This document shows positions 34,881 through 46,285 of a DNA stretch of 64,000 nucleotides, in pieces. A program made the translations under genes and the position numbers. Origin of the DNA: Chrysoperla carnea. Taxonomy: Eukaryota; Arthropoda; Insecta; Neuroptera; Chrysopidae. The notes beneath the pieces are model-generated. The model did no database searches. It was given only the letters and a program-made list of their open reading frames with translations, and was not told the DNA's origin. The stretch's first letter is position 1. Each line of letters begins with the position of its first letter. The DNA is taken from positions 51,283,172 through 51,347,171 of the forward strand of contig NC_058339.1 in the NCBI RefSeq assembly GCF_905475395.1. Reading direction: 5' to 3'.

Positions 34881-36015
34881 TTTGCTTTTTAATTTTATTG
34901 TATTAGCAATATTCACGTATTTATTTATTATTATAAATTATACAGTTAAATGTACTCATGGCTTTAAAAATACTTTTTTTTTGCTTTTATGAAAAAATGA
35001 CCTGCTTTTATTATAAAAGATAAATATCCCCAGTTATGTTTATTGAAGACTAATTCCGGCTATCATCTTTGAATTTCCTCCAAAAAATAAAGTAGAGCTT
35101 ACTTTTTCATTTAGTTAATAGCCGGAGTAAAATATCTACTAATCAAGTCAGATCAGTCAACAAAAGATCAGCAGACATGGAAACAACAGCATGAAATTCC
35201 ACAAAGAATCGTATCCTGTAATTAATTTTCCAATTATCTTTGCGATTAGAAATTACCTCATAACAAAATTTTTATCCATTGGCTTGTGGGTTTGATAGAC
35301 ACAGTAACTCTAAAACGTCGGTGTTGATTATTCAAATTTCACATATAATAAGGCTTGAACAAATGACCATATAAGATTTGGGATGTAGCAAAAAGTGCCT
35401 TACCCTGAAAAATTTTAGACTTTTTCAAATTTTCTCAAAAAGAAGGAGAAAGTAAGATTTTTTTCTCAAAAAGAAGAAGGAAAGTAAGAGGTTTTTGTTC
35501 TCTGCCCTTTTTTGTCATACTCAACGCTATCAAAAAAGTGATAAAAATAAAAATACTTGATACCTATCCATACTTTGAGATGCAAAGATCTTCCAAAAAC
35601 TACTTTGGATTGTTTTAAACGTATATAGAAATTTTTTGGCGCGCTCACCACAGATTTTTCTGTAGAATTTAGATTTTAGAGCTATGTTTAGTTTCAGGGT
35701 AAAACAAGAAAAAGGTACATTAAATTAATAAACTACAAAATGATTTTATTGAAAAATGTTTAGTTTTTTCTTAAATCTAAATCTCGCGTTCCTCATAAAT
35801 TATCATTATCATATGTAAATTATATTCTAACATCCTCTCATTGAAGTACGTTTTGAAAATTGTAAACATCGTGTATCTATGCACATTCAGATATAAAAAA
35901 AATGAACTAATGTGGAATAATTTGTTACTGGTACTTCCCAGAACATTTTAGAGCTAAAAATTCCTAAAATAATTGTAGAACATATAGATCTTTCTTTCCC
36001 AATAAAATTAGTTTA
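34881..36015. other. Gene-free stretch with a small local duplication
   Basis: No supported gene. TTCTCAAAAAGAAGGAGAAAG near 35440 is repeated imperfectly about 35 bases later. TTACCCTGAAA near 35401 faces TTTCAGGGTAAA near 35695, which might be worn transposon ends about 300 bases apart. Confidence 0.4.
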
Positions 36016-36106
36016 ATAAATATGGTGGGAGCGCCAATAAATGTATAAGACATAGTACAAACTCATATGTGACTTTATTTACTTGCGTTTCCACCATTTA
36101 TTTTTC
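36016..36106 (-). mobile_element. Small palindromic MITE-like hairpin, solo copy
   Basis: AATATGGTGGGAGCGCCAAT on the left faces TTATTTACTTGCGTTTCCAC on the right. The arms can pair imperfectly around a loop of about 40 bases. It matches 27887-27975 in orientation and arm sequence, so this hairpin occurs both alone and inside the larger dispersed repeat. Confidence 0.5.
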
Positions 36107-36459
36107 TTACTCCAATCCACACTCAGCCAAAGTGAAGCACTCTTAACCACACTCTTGTCTTACTTCGCAAGTATCTCATTGCTATGGCTAACATTGAACT
36201 ATCAACCGCAGTAGCTCTCAGTGCGTAATGAATTTTTGAACAAGTTATCTGTGACTCGAATAAAAAAAATCGCTTTGTTAGTGATTAACGTTTGAAATTA
36301 GACAAAGAGGGGATTATATTAAAAGTGGCATCATTTGTGTAAATCATCATAGAGTTTTCATATAAAACTCACACATCACAAGAAAGAGACGAGCAACAAT
36401 ACATAAAGAGTTGATAACTTGTACGTCTTATAATCAATTTTATTTAATTACTAGCAGTA

Positions 36460-36720
36460 ATCCGCCTGTGTCGCTGGGAAATTTCAACTTTAAAACAAAG
36501 GCTACCGCGTTATAGCCTTTACTGCTCTTTCCCTTATCTCTCCTTTAGTTCACAATTTTACCACCTTAGGAGTTACGATTTCCAAAAATCCATTCTTAGT
36601 GGAGCGTCTACATCATGCAATGAGTGGCTATGTTGAATTTCGATCAGATGTATAGTTTTAGAGATTTCAAGATGAGTTAGTGAGTGGTACTTCGCTTATA
36701 TATACAAGATGTTTCGTGAC
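36460..36720 (+). repeat. Interspersed repeat beginning ACTAGCAGTAATCCGCCTGTG
   Basis: The opening ACTAGCAGTAATCCGCC followed by TGTCGCTGGG resembles 38551-38580 (ACTAGCTGTGAACTACCCGC then TTTGCTGGG), a start common among insect interspersed repeats. The end GGTACTTCGCTTATATATAC is also typical. It is non-coding. Confidence 0.4.
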
Positions 36721-36727
36721 TCGATGG

Positions 36728-36903
36728 GCATAGCTTAAGAGCGTACCTATCTATTCTTTGGACAATATTAAACTACTTTACTCGACAGTATCTTTGCTGT
36801 TAAATTCAATAATGTACATAAATCCTTAACTATTGGGTTTTGGACAAAGGTATATGAAGCACTTTCGACTTAAAATTGTCCAAAGAATACGCTCCTAAGC
36901 TGT
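36728..36903. mobile_element. Short foldback element, about 175 bases
   Basis: GCTTAAGAGCGTA then TTCTTTGGACAAT at the left end pairs with ATTGTCCAAAGAA then TACGCTCCTAAGC at the right end. The left arm has an extra CCTATCTA in the middle. Arms of about 26 pairs around a loop of about 115 bases are a MITE-like plan. No second copy was found in the window. Confidence 0.5.
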
Positions 36904-37364
36904 GTAGATCGAAGACGTGCAATACAGTATAAATATTGAATTCGAGTACAGATAGAAATCGAAACTGAAAATCATTTTCTCTGATTAATAAAATTAAAAT
37001 AGCTTCAAATTTTTCGAATAAATCTGTACATATTTAGATGGTTGACAAGAAGACACATCAACGTATATTATAAAATATTATAATATTATTTATAGCAGCG
37101 GACATTGTAAGTCCACTTCATTTACAATGATATAAAAAGGAATGAATAACAATGAGTGAATATATACTTTTATAAAAATATTTTTTATAATCATATTAAA
37201 TGTTGTGAATGTTAAAAAGAAGTGAGTAGAAATGAAATATACATGGAAGGAATTACAACATGTCGCACGTGACACACCACGCGCTTATAAACAATCATCT
37301 TCATCGTCTTCAAACTCTTGATTATATTTGTTCTGTCTTTATACCTTCGTTCTGTTTTTAGTTA

Positions 37365-37470
37365 TATTTCCCCGAAAATATAGACTTATGCACAGTATCA
37401 AAGGTCAATGAGGCGGGGTGATAAATTATAGATTTATCCCCTCGCTTCATTATATAACATTTTCTAAAAT
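37365..37470 (-). repeat. Dispersed repeat copy (CATAAGTCTATATTTT family)
   Basis: Its reverse complement aligns with the block at the window start across about 100 bases, including AAATTTT, GATAAATCTATAATTTAT-like text, TTGACCTTTGA and CATAAGTCTATATTTTCGGG. It is non-coding. Confidence 0.5.
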
Positions 37471-37829
37471 TTTTTACTTTTTTTATGAGGATCAAAATTC
37501 TAATTGAAAGTGTTATTCTATCTCTTAACTTTGAGGATCAAAATTGACTATAAAAGCAATCCCCATCAAACTCTGAAGTTATATTTGATTGTTTTACTCA
37601 CGCTGTATACTAGGAGAGGCGATTTAAGCAATTTGGAGAGTATTCTCATGAAAAAAAAACCGCTTTTATCGACGTTTACAAGGCCTTGCGCCTCCATATA
37701 GCCATTCCAAATTGAAGCAGAAGATTGAAAATCGTTATCTAAGTTGAGCTAATGCCTTGTAGGGGATATCGTCACCCTTCCAACCTTCTTTTTCCTTCTT
37801 ATATCGAAATATCATACTTTTCGTAGATT

Positions 37830-38450
37830 TTAGGGTAGTAGGTACCAACGCCAAGGCAAGTTTAGAGTTGTGGTTGAAATCCTTTGCTTATTTTCAACTT
37901 TGATGATGAATTTTGTTATAACTTGATGAATTTAGAAGAAAAATAAGAATAAAATTTTTCGATATCTGCCTTGGTTTTCGAAATATTGAAAGCTAAATAA
38001 TTAAACAAAATTTTCAATTTTCGATATTATGAAAATTACTCCAGATATCGAAAAATTTTATTCTTACTTTTCGTCTTATATTGTCAAGTTATAAGAAAAT
38101 TCACAATTAAAATTGAAAATATATATTTTTTTTTTTAATTTGCCCCCACTACCGTGGTCATATACATCCTTAATTAGTCGGACACAACAGGTTTTTGTTT
38201 TGTTTGCAATAATTTATTAAGGTTTTAACTTTAACTAAAATAGTTTTTTTTTTAATTTCCACCGACTAGTTTTGGAGAAATCTATGATAACATATCATCC
38301 ATCTAACGTTTTCCCATAAGGCCAATGTTAAATATGCCTGCTTTTGAAGTAATTTATTTATTTAAATAATCGGGCAACATCCCTAAAATTTCAGAATTGA
38401 TTTAGACTTAGTCCAATTTTGTATAAAAAGAATAAAGCCTTTAATCTAAG
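37830..38450 (+). mobile_element. Non-autonomous TIR transposon, TTAA-flanked family, copy 3 (right end lost)
   Basis: Similarity to 6536-7123 is high from CGCCAAGGCAAGTTTAGAG onward, including GAAAATTACTCCAGATATCG, CCACTACCGTGGTCATA, CATCCTTAATTAGTCGG and CACCGACTAGTTTTGGAGAA. The left end reads TTAGGGTAGTA instead of TTAAGGTAGTA. The right terminal repeat is not present, so this copy is truncated or worn. Confidence 0.65.
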
Positions 38451-38550
38451 ACTGGATATGAAATTTGTATGTGAATTGAGTAAATGGTAAAAAAGCGTCT
38501 TTTGGTAGCGAAAAACTCTCCATACCTTCTCCATCCTTTTATATAAATAC

Positions 38551-39003
38551 TAGCTGTGAACTACCCGCTTTGCTGGGCAACATCCCCACTTGCACCCCTC
38601 CCTCCACATTTCCTTGCGTGGGATAACAGTTTTGTAATGTACACGTCATGCTCTTTTATTTGATACCCCACTTAGGTATATTTGTAAATATTCGATAATT
38701 CCTTCCCACTTTCTCGCTACACCTTTCTACCCTCCGAAGGTTAAAATTAGATAAAAACAATAGATCTTTGAAGCTGGTTGTATATCGTGTCAATATTTGA
38801 GCTTAATCGATGCACAACTTTTTTAGTTTTTGAAGCATATCCTTTTCAACCCCTATTTCAACCCCTTACTCTACTATAATATGGATGTATTATACATAAA
38901 AACCTTCCTCTTGAAGCATCAAAATCCGTTGCGTAGTTTCAAAGATTTAAGCGTACAAAGGGGCATAGGGACAGAAAAAGCGACTTTGTTTTATACTATG
39001 TAG
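38551..39003 (+). repeat. Interspersed repeat ending CGACTTTGTTTTATACTATG
   Basis: It opens ACTAGCTGTGAACTACCCGC and ends AAAGCGACTTTGTTTTATAC. In between lie TTTTATTTGATACCCCACTT and AAAATCCGTTGCGTAGTTTC. The TTTTATTTGATACCCCACTT string recurs at 54446-54465. The layout is that of a widespread insect interspersed repeat. The class is not resolved. Confidence 0.5.
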
Positions 39004-39010
39004 TGACTAT

Positions 39011-40446
39011 AGTTTAAATAGAAAGTATCAAATATAAAGAAATATTTAATGAGAGGGGAGAGGAATGTGACTTGAGTGATGGAGCTCTGCTGCTCATGAG
39101 GTTTCTTTAATAATAATTCATGAATATTTATATAATAAAAATACAATGAGTACCTTTTGTTAATTTTTTGATATCTGATTTTGTTTTGTATATGTATGGA
39201 CCTTATTATGAAGCATTTTACCTGGCCTCTGTTATATAATAGGACCTTACCTGATGCAGAGATTTAAGGTGATCGTGCATGATACCAATATAAACTAGAT
39301 GGTATAGGCGCTGCCATTCAGATTGAATTGTTTTGCTAAATTAATTAAAAATTAAAAAAATTAATAGCAATGAAAACGAAGCCATATGACATTTCGTCAA
39401 TATTTATAAAAAATATTCTAAAAAAAAACTGACCCGATGCTACTGCTAGCTATAAAATCAATCTAAATACGACAGTGCCCTTATTGTCTAGTTTAATTAA
39501 AGGGTATAGAAAAGAATTCGGAGATATTTATGTCCTGTGTAGATAAGAGACCCTTTTTTGTTTTCACACTGCCTAATACCCCTAATAATATACTGAAAAA
39601 TAGGTAAAAACCATGAAAGTAAGAATATAAAAGGAAGGAGTCTGATACAAAAAACTCAGAGACAAATTTAAAAAATTAGAATTCGTTTAAAATTTAATCG
39701 TGAAATTATGCGCTAATGTGTAATCTCTAGTAAAAAATTCCAATCGATTTTCTATTGAAATTAATTGAAAACCAATTTCAAATTGATGTTTTCGATTCTT
39801 CTATTAAATTCATTCAAAATTTTGAATCGGATCGAATGGAATTGAATTGAAAAATATTGACTGGAAACTTCGTTTTAGCCTAACTTGAAACTGGAGTAAT
39901 CGATTCTTAATTCGAATTATAGTTTTTGAGATATTCGTTTTACAGTGCCCAAAATTATAATTAAACTGACAACTTCTTATATTGTTTGTAGTAGACTCAC
40001 AATATGTTCAAATAAATACGATTTTCGTAATTTTTGGGTCAAAGTCACGTTAATAAATGGCTTTTATTAAAATTGAAAACAAAAAATTAATTTTTTTACA
40101 TTCTTCCCAAGGATTTTCAATTCCATTTTTATCAAAATATCGTTTTAAGCGAATTTGAATATGACGAAAACAATGATACCGAATTATGATTCTCGAGATG
40201 GTATCTCCACAAAGCTCAGATTGTAAATGAAATCCATTGAAAATATTGATTGAAAATAAGATTGAATGCCGCAGTTATGCATGTCCATTTTTAAAATAAA
40301 GCAAATTTACAAATTTGGAATAGAAATTTATAATTTTACCTTTACTGTTACTAGTCGAAACCACATCTTCGGTAGATTTACCAATTTTTATCTAAATTAA
40401 TTTCGTTTAATTTTTTTAAATAAATAAACTAAAATTTATTTTTCAG
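39011..40446. other. Stretch upstream of the first visible SH3-gene exon
   Basis: No exon could be supported here, although the SH3 gene must have at least one exon upstream because its first visible exon starts in phase 1 at a splice acceptor. The region is AT-rich intron-like sequence ending in a pyrimidine-rich TTTATTTTTCAG at 40435-40446. Confidence 0.5.
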
Positions 40447-43322
40447 ATACAAGAACACAAAGACGTCATTCGTGGGGAAGTGAATTTGATTATCATTGTC
40501 CCGAATTACCGATCGATGACAACCAAGATCAATTAAGGTATGAAGATTTCTCATCATCCGACGATAATGAAATCACAAACAAAAACAGCCTACCCTTGGA
40601 ATTTGATCTTATTGCTGTTTGTCATAATGTAGCCAAACAAAAATCACCACACATCGAAATCGAAAAAGATTGCATCGAAATCGAAGAACAGCACAATTCT
40701 AACTCAACATCAAATACACTCAAAATGGGTCAAACATCATCGTTAAATTCTTCATCTTCAACATCTTCTAAACCAAAATTATCCTTAACATGGGTGCTAC
40801 GAAATAATACAATACCAAAAAATATTGTACTAAGCCCCGAACCACCAATAAAATTTCAATATAGTAAAATTCGTCGAAAAAATTCATCCCAGAATGATGC
40901 TCCAAAACAAGAGGAGAAAAAAAATACCAAAGTTAAACCAACGGGGACGATAAGTCCGACAAATGAAGGTGGCAATTTTATTCGACGTAATTCATCGAAA
41001 ATATCGAAAAAACAAATTAAAGAAAAATTAGCAGCTGTAAATGCTTATTACGATGAAACGTTTAACAAAAAAGTGAAATCAAAAATAATCAATAGTGAAA
41101 ATAACAATAATAATTTAGATAATTTTTATGAAATTGATTATGGTGGTACAATTAAAAAGCATGTGGGTGATCCTAAAAAAGCTATACAAGACAATAAAAT
41201 CATAACCAAAGACTATGAACATAAACAAATTAATTCGGATTATAAAAATGATAAAATTATTAATTATAATAATATTGTAAGCACAGCTTTAAATACCAAA
41301 GGTTTACCAACTCCAACAACTTTTGATCATGGATTTTTATTAAAGAAACGTACATCTTCAGAACCAACGCTTGTACATTCATCAGATAAACGACATCGTG
41401 TTAGAGTGAGACATAAACGTCGATCACGTAGTCGTATTGAACAAACAAAGATTTCATCACGATTTGGTTATGATATTGAAGATATTGATTCATTTTTAAC
41501 TAAGGTAAACCTATATATCATTTTAAAGATCAAAACTGATTAAGTAATTACGATTAAATTAATATTTTATCACGAATTTATTCGATATCGCTACATTCAT
41601 GAGACTTGGGGCTTATAGACTACAAACCCATCCAAAAATTTTTCGGATTAAATGACCCATCATTAATGTAAATCTCCTATTGGTAAAAGTAAGTTTAAGC
41701 ACCATGGCATCAGTTTTGCGCGGTACAGGTGAAAATATGAATGTCACATTCCTTGGTGTCTCATTGTTGTACCAGCAAATATGTACGACATTGCTGGATA
41801 CTAACTCTGCATAAGTACGGAAGTTAAAACAATGTTTGATATCCCGTCAATTTCCGAAGCACTACGTGATTTATTTCTGTACGGCATTTATGTAATTCGC
41901 TTCGAATACTTATGCAGAGTTAGTATCAAGCAACGCCGTACATATTTGCTGGTGCAAGGGTGAAACGCTGGTGCAAGGGATGTCACATTCCTATTCTCCC
42001 CTGCATCGCGCAAAACTGACGCCATGATAGTTAAACTAACTTTTACATGTAGGAAAATCTTTTTCAAGCCTGCAAATAAAGTCCGAAAAATCTAGCATAG
42101 CTTAGTCATCAACTATATAAGTGTATTTTTTTAAATAACAAACTGCAAATCTGCGATCATTGAGAAATCATTACTGGGATCTGGGAAATTGTAAGCGTTC
42201 CTGTAAAATTTTCTGAGATCACATTCAGACTACTCGAATATGAATGGCTAACTTCCGTATGATTTCCTTGCATTTTTTAAAAAAACAAATTGCAAAATAT
42301 CGAATCTGTTAGTATTAGAACTGCGAAAAAGCTGCCCAAGTCTACTTACAAGTTTTTTCAAGTGTCCTCCGAGATGTACAAAAAATCTGAAACTTGCTGT
42401 TGGTGCTGTTCTTGGAACTGCAAAAATTTTGAGCCAACTTACGACCTTTCGTAAAATCAAACTGCAAACTCTCATTCAAAAACTATATTATTTTATTAAA
42501 AGTATTTCCCTTAGAGCTGAGTATTTTGACTTTACAAGCTATCTCTCATTTACTTATCAAGTGTAGGTAATTAATTTCTCCCCTTCAAAGAGTCAGGTCA
42601 AAGCGTTGTTAATTGAACCCTTGTTAAAAAAAACATTCAAGTATGATAAATACATCGTTTTCAATTAAGTTTTTATTTTATTTTTCCAGGCTTCATTAAA
42701 AAAACCTGCCAACATTCCCGTTGTATTATCATATCGCAGCATGTTATATCAAACTCAATACGACGATTATCAAGATGAAATACCATTACCTTTAGGAATG
42801 GTAGTGAATGCAGTATTTAAAAAAGAATCATGGTTGTACGTTCAAACACCACACGGCGAAGAAGGGTATATCAGTTATTCGGCATGTTTACCGTTAGGTA
42901 TAATACCACAAGATGAAGATTCAAGTTCACCATGTTGGGAAACAAGCACTGATTTATTCCCTCGACCATGTGGTAACATGACTGACTCTGAGAAACTAAC
43001 ACAATCCGAATGCAGTAACTCTAAGTGCAAGCGAAAAGTTCGAAAAACTACAACAACTTCGGCATCAGTTTGTGGGGAACGTAGTGTGGATAGATTATAT
43101 TTACGTGCAACGCATAATTCACAAGAACGTGATGTTAAAAGACAAACTTTATTAGTTATTGATACAGATTATGAAGGTACTCGAAAAAATACGATTTGTG
43201 TTTCGGCTGGTGATGTTGTTGCGTTAATTAGTGCCAATATAAAAGGTTGGTTTTGGGTACGAACCAGAGATGGAAATGAAGGTTTTATTCCAGCTTCAAT
43301 TGCTGGTCATGGATATTTATAG
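40447..43322 (+). CDS. Protein with two SH3 domains, 3' exons
   Basis: There are two exons, 40447-41504 and 42690-43322, with acceptors TTTTTCAG and TTTTTCCAG and donor AAG|GTAAAC. The junction is in phase 0 and joins SFLTK to ASLKKPAN. About 562 residues are visible. The first 350 are low-complexity, Ser/Asn/Lys-rich and probably disordered, with a basic RHRVRVRHKRRSRSR patch. The second exon carries SH3 domain 1 (VVLSYRSMLYQ to WLYVQTPHGEEGYI, about 42714-42905) and SH3 domain 2 at the C-terminus (LLVIDTDYEG to WFWVRTRDGNEGFIPASIAG, about 43140-43310), each with the ALYDY-like strand, WxW/WLY and GFIP/GYI elements that bind proline-rich peptides. It looks like an adaptor protein. I do not recognise the orthologue. 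The 5' end is not found. The only early in-frame ATG is at 40725, and coding-like sequence continues upstream of it. Confidence 0.85.
41614..42095. mobile_element. Long foldback element, copy 2, inside the SH3-gene intron
   Basis: It is related to 10784-11288. TTTTGCGCGGTACAGGTGAA pairs with the TGCGCAAAACTGACG arm. TTTATTTCTGTACGGCATTTATGTAATTCG is shared, split here as TTTATTTCTGTACGGC and ATTTATGTAATTCGCTTCGA. The outer left end ATAGACTACAAACCCA matches ATAGACCACAAGCCCA of copy 1. The right arm has a local duplication of GCTGGTGCAAGGG (41948 and 41967). It lies wholly inside the intron 41505-42689. Confidence 0.7.
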
Positions 43323-43612
43323 CCAATTTTTCAAAAACAATCTTCTTATTGGATTTATATATTTTTATCAGCGTACATTTTCAGGTCAATTAAGGCCTCT
43401 CTAGATCCGAAGTGGATACCATCACGTATTTAATGGTCAGACTGCAAAATATCTTTTTAAAAATAGCTGAGTGTTTTTACTCCTTTTATTAATACTTTTT
43501 GATGTAATTTTTTTAAACGTTCAATTAAAAATATTTTCATTGAGTAGGAAAATGGTTGTGCCTTTTTGTATATTATTTTATATTTTGTATAAATTTAGGA
43601 AAATATTTATTT

Positions 43613-43641
43613 AATAAATAATAAATATATTTTTGAATAAA
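43613..43641 (+). terminator. Polyadenylation signals of the SH3 gene
   Basis: AATAAA at 43613-43618 and another in GAATAAAAG near 43635-43640 lie about 290-320 bases after the stop. They are followed by a GT-rich TTTTTGTGTGTTATTTTTT downstream element. This is the usual cleavage and polyadenylation layout. Confidence 0.6.
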
Positions 43642-43717
43642 AGATAAAAATTGATTTTTGTGTGTTATTTTTTATTATCTTACACCTAAGACGAGATAAA
43701 AATGTTGAAGTATTTAC

Positions 43718-43850
43718 TTAAGGATGTACGAGCACTGAACCTTCAAAAAGATTAAGGCTAGATTTTTTATATGTAGTTTGAATACATATAATTCAATTTT
43801 CAAAGTTTCAGGGGATCATGGGTGTCTTCAATTAATTATTCAATGTTAAA
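43718..43850 (-). mobile_element. Remnant of the TTAA-flanked TIR family
   Basis: TTAAGGATGTACGAGCACTG at 43718 is a nearly consensus terminal repeat of the 6536-7123 family, read here as a right end on the minus strand. The next 110 bases align only loosely with the right part of copy 2 (AATTCAATTTTCAAAGTTTCAGG region). The remainder of the element is absent or unrecognisable. Confidence 0.4.
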
Positions 43851-44777
43851 TTTCGAGTTTTAATACATTTCTCTAATGAAGAATTCTCAAAAAACGAGTT
43901 TAACTTATAAAGAGGGATTAAAAATTATCTTAAGATTTCCGAGGGTCTTACTCAAACTGTATCCAAAAATCAAGTGGTCTTGTCTACAAAATATCTTAAT
44001 TTGACCAACTCTAGAATAAACTAGCATTCCTTCAATGGGAGTTAAGACAATGCAAATAAATAAAGCTTTATCTTAACTTTCATTGAAGAAACGCTAGAAC
44101 AGTCTATCAATAAAGATCTTTTTTTGAGTTCTTTAGTTTCAAATTCTTTATTTCTATAAAATAGCGTCGGTTGTTCGAGGCAGTTCCCCGACTCGAGCTA
44201 TCGTTGTTAAATATAAACGTAGATAGATACATCTAAATCACCAGAATACATCACTACTAACATACTTGCTCAACCTTGAACTTCTTCATTGTTCTAATTG
44301 ATGGCCTTTTTGGAGTTTTTCCAAACATTAAACTGTTAATATCTCGAAAACGAAGAAGTTTACGAAAAAATCACACAAAGCCTTTTTGACGTTAAATAAC
44401 CCATAGAATCAAGAGTAACTTTTACTTGATTCAAAAAAATGTCAATTAACTGTTTCTTTGGAGGGAGGGGAGTATACAAAAATTGGACCAATAGGGTTTC
44501 TGGCAAGATTCACAATATTAATCTATAAGCTTTTCTGATCATGAATCAATTGACAAAATGCGGTACTCATATTTTGTACACTCAACCCCATCCAGAGCCT
44601 GTTCTATACGGAAAATATTAAACTGCTACTTTTGATATACTATTTATCTTACAATCTATATATGGAAAAATTTCAGACTTTCTTTTGAAGAAAAATTTTC
44701 TAATATTGAACCGAAATTTTGGGAAAGTTAAATGAAAAAATACACAAAGTTAAAACTTATTATGGAAATTGTTATTT
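43851..44777. other. Spacer between the convergent SH3 and THOC6 genes
   Basis: No exon or RNA gene was recognised. It must contain the 3' UTR of THOC6. No AATAAA on the minus strand is obvious close to the stop, only an ATTAAA that overlaps the stop codon. Confidence 0.4.
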
Positions 44778-46285
44778 TTAATATAAAGTTAGAATTTGGT
44801 CACGATAATTAAAATTTGTACAAATATCAATTTTAAAACTAGAACCTGCCGTACATAATACTTTTGGTGTTTCTTGAACAATTGCTGAATAAATTGTACT
44901 CGATGAAGATGGTATTTCAGCGTACACATCACCACTATAACTAAATTGATAAAAATACGGTGCAGTACCTCCAGCCATAATACGATCTTCATAGATATTT
45001 GTGACATGAATACCATTATCAGATAATGGGAAAATCGTTGCCACATCCAATGATCTTAAATGCCATAAGGAAAGTCGTGGTCCACCACCACAAACCTAAA
45101 TAATCAAATCAGAGTTCAATCTCAACGAATTTTTATTGGAATGACAAAATTAAAAAATATAAAATGCCACTTGGTCGAAAAATATAACGTTAGAATAGTG
45201 TAGGTAGATCAATACCTGTCCAGTACATCACTAAGTCTAACAATTCAAATCGTTTTTAGATATTTCTGACAAAAAATTCCTTAATTCCTGCCGTTAAAAG
45301 CATTTTCTATCATCGATAATATCATAAATTCATAAACAACCATTTTATTCAAAGAAAATTGCGCGAATGCGTGTTGGACGTTTGCAACATTCTAGTTTGA
45401 TGCAAATTTACTCTGGTACAGTTTAATAGCGAAAACCACGGACCATTTTCTGATACTCGGAGTTCGATTAACTTAATACCAATATTAAATTAAACTTACC
45501 AACCAATCTTCGTTAACTGTAACAGTTCCAATCCATTTACCAAGATTTGGACGAGCTAACTTATCATTTTTATGAGGTACAATTTGACTGTGAGCGTTTT
45601 TCTCTCTTAAATCCCAAAGTTTCACATTACCATCTTCACTTGCCGAGACCATTTGATTACCCCTATAAAAGAAAAATGCAAAATAGTTCTTCAAAGCATG
45701 ATGTCATACAATGTTTTGTAATTTAACCTACAATATATGTAGCCAATGAATAAAGTCTGTATGCCCAGTTAAAGTTCGCACAAGTTTACCATCCTCCAAA
45801 CTGAAAACGTAAATATTATTATCTCCACATCCAGCGTATAAATGATTCTTGGTTGGATCAAGTTTTAAGACATTCACATCAGTTTTTTCAAGAACATCAC
45901 GATTCGTTGGTATTTGAATATTCCACGCTACTTTCGGTGTTTTCGATTCACCGGTAACAGCTTTCCAATCCCATCCATTGATTTCACCAATACCACCATT
46001 TATTAAAAACGAGTCGGTGGATAACAAACTACAAACTTGGTATGTTTTACTATCGAATTTCCATTTTGCTTTACGATATTGTATATCTTGTTCATCTGGC
46101 GGATCTATTATTTTATCCAAACTAAAAGAAAACAAAATTGAAAAACATTCTTTCGATGACTTAAGTAGATTAACTTACTTGAAAACTGATATATTTCCTT
46201 GAATATCCCCCGCAAACAAAAATTTACCACATGGTGAAAATGCTTGGCATAATATTGTGTTATAATAATCTTTATCGATAACCAT
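44778..46285 (-). CDS. THOC6: THO complex subunit 6 (WD40 protein)
   Basis: Four exons are read on the minus strand: 46285-46179, 46121-45732, 45662-45500 and 45095-44778. All have GT/AG borders and consistent phases, giving a complete 325-residue protein close to the length of known THOC6. It is a WD40 propeller subunit of the THO part of TREX, which couples transcription to nuclear mRNA export. Diagnostic text includes FSPCGKFLFAGDIQGNISVF near the N-terminus, GGIGEINGWDWKAV, YAGCGDNNIYVFSLEDG, LTGHTDFIHWLHIL (about 153-166), SASEDGNVKLWDLRE (about 171-185), GKWIGTVTVNEDWL and VCGGGPRLSLWHLRSLD (about 221-237), which follow the order and spacing of THOC6 proteins. It is head to head with SRRM2. 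The start is the first ATG of exon 1 and fits the family N-terminus. Confidence 0.95.

Noticed and set aside
40596-40598. Start codon of the SH3 protein at 40596
   Set aside because: It is a TTG inside a frame that stays open back to the splice acceptor at 40447, so it is internal sequence, not a start.
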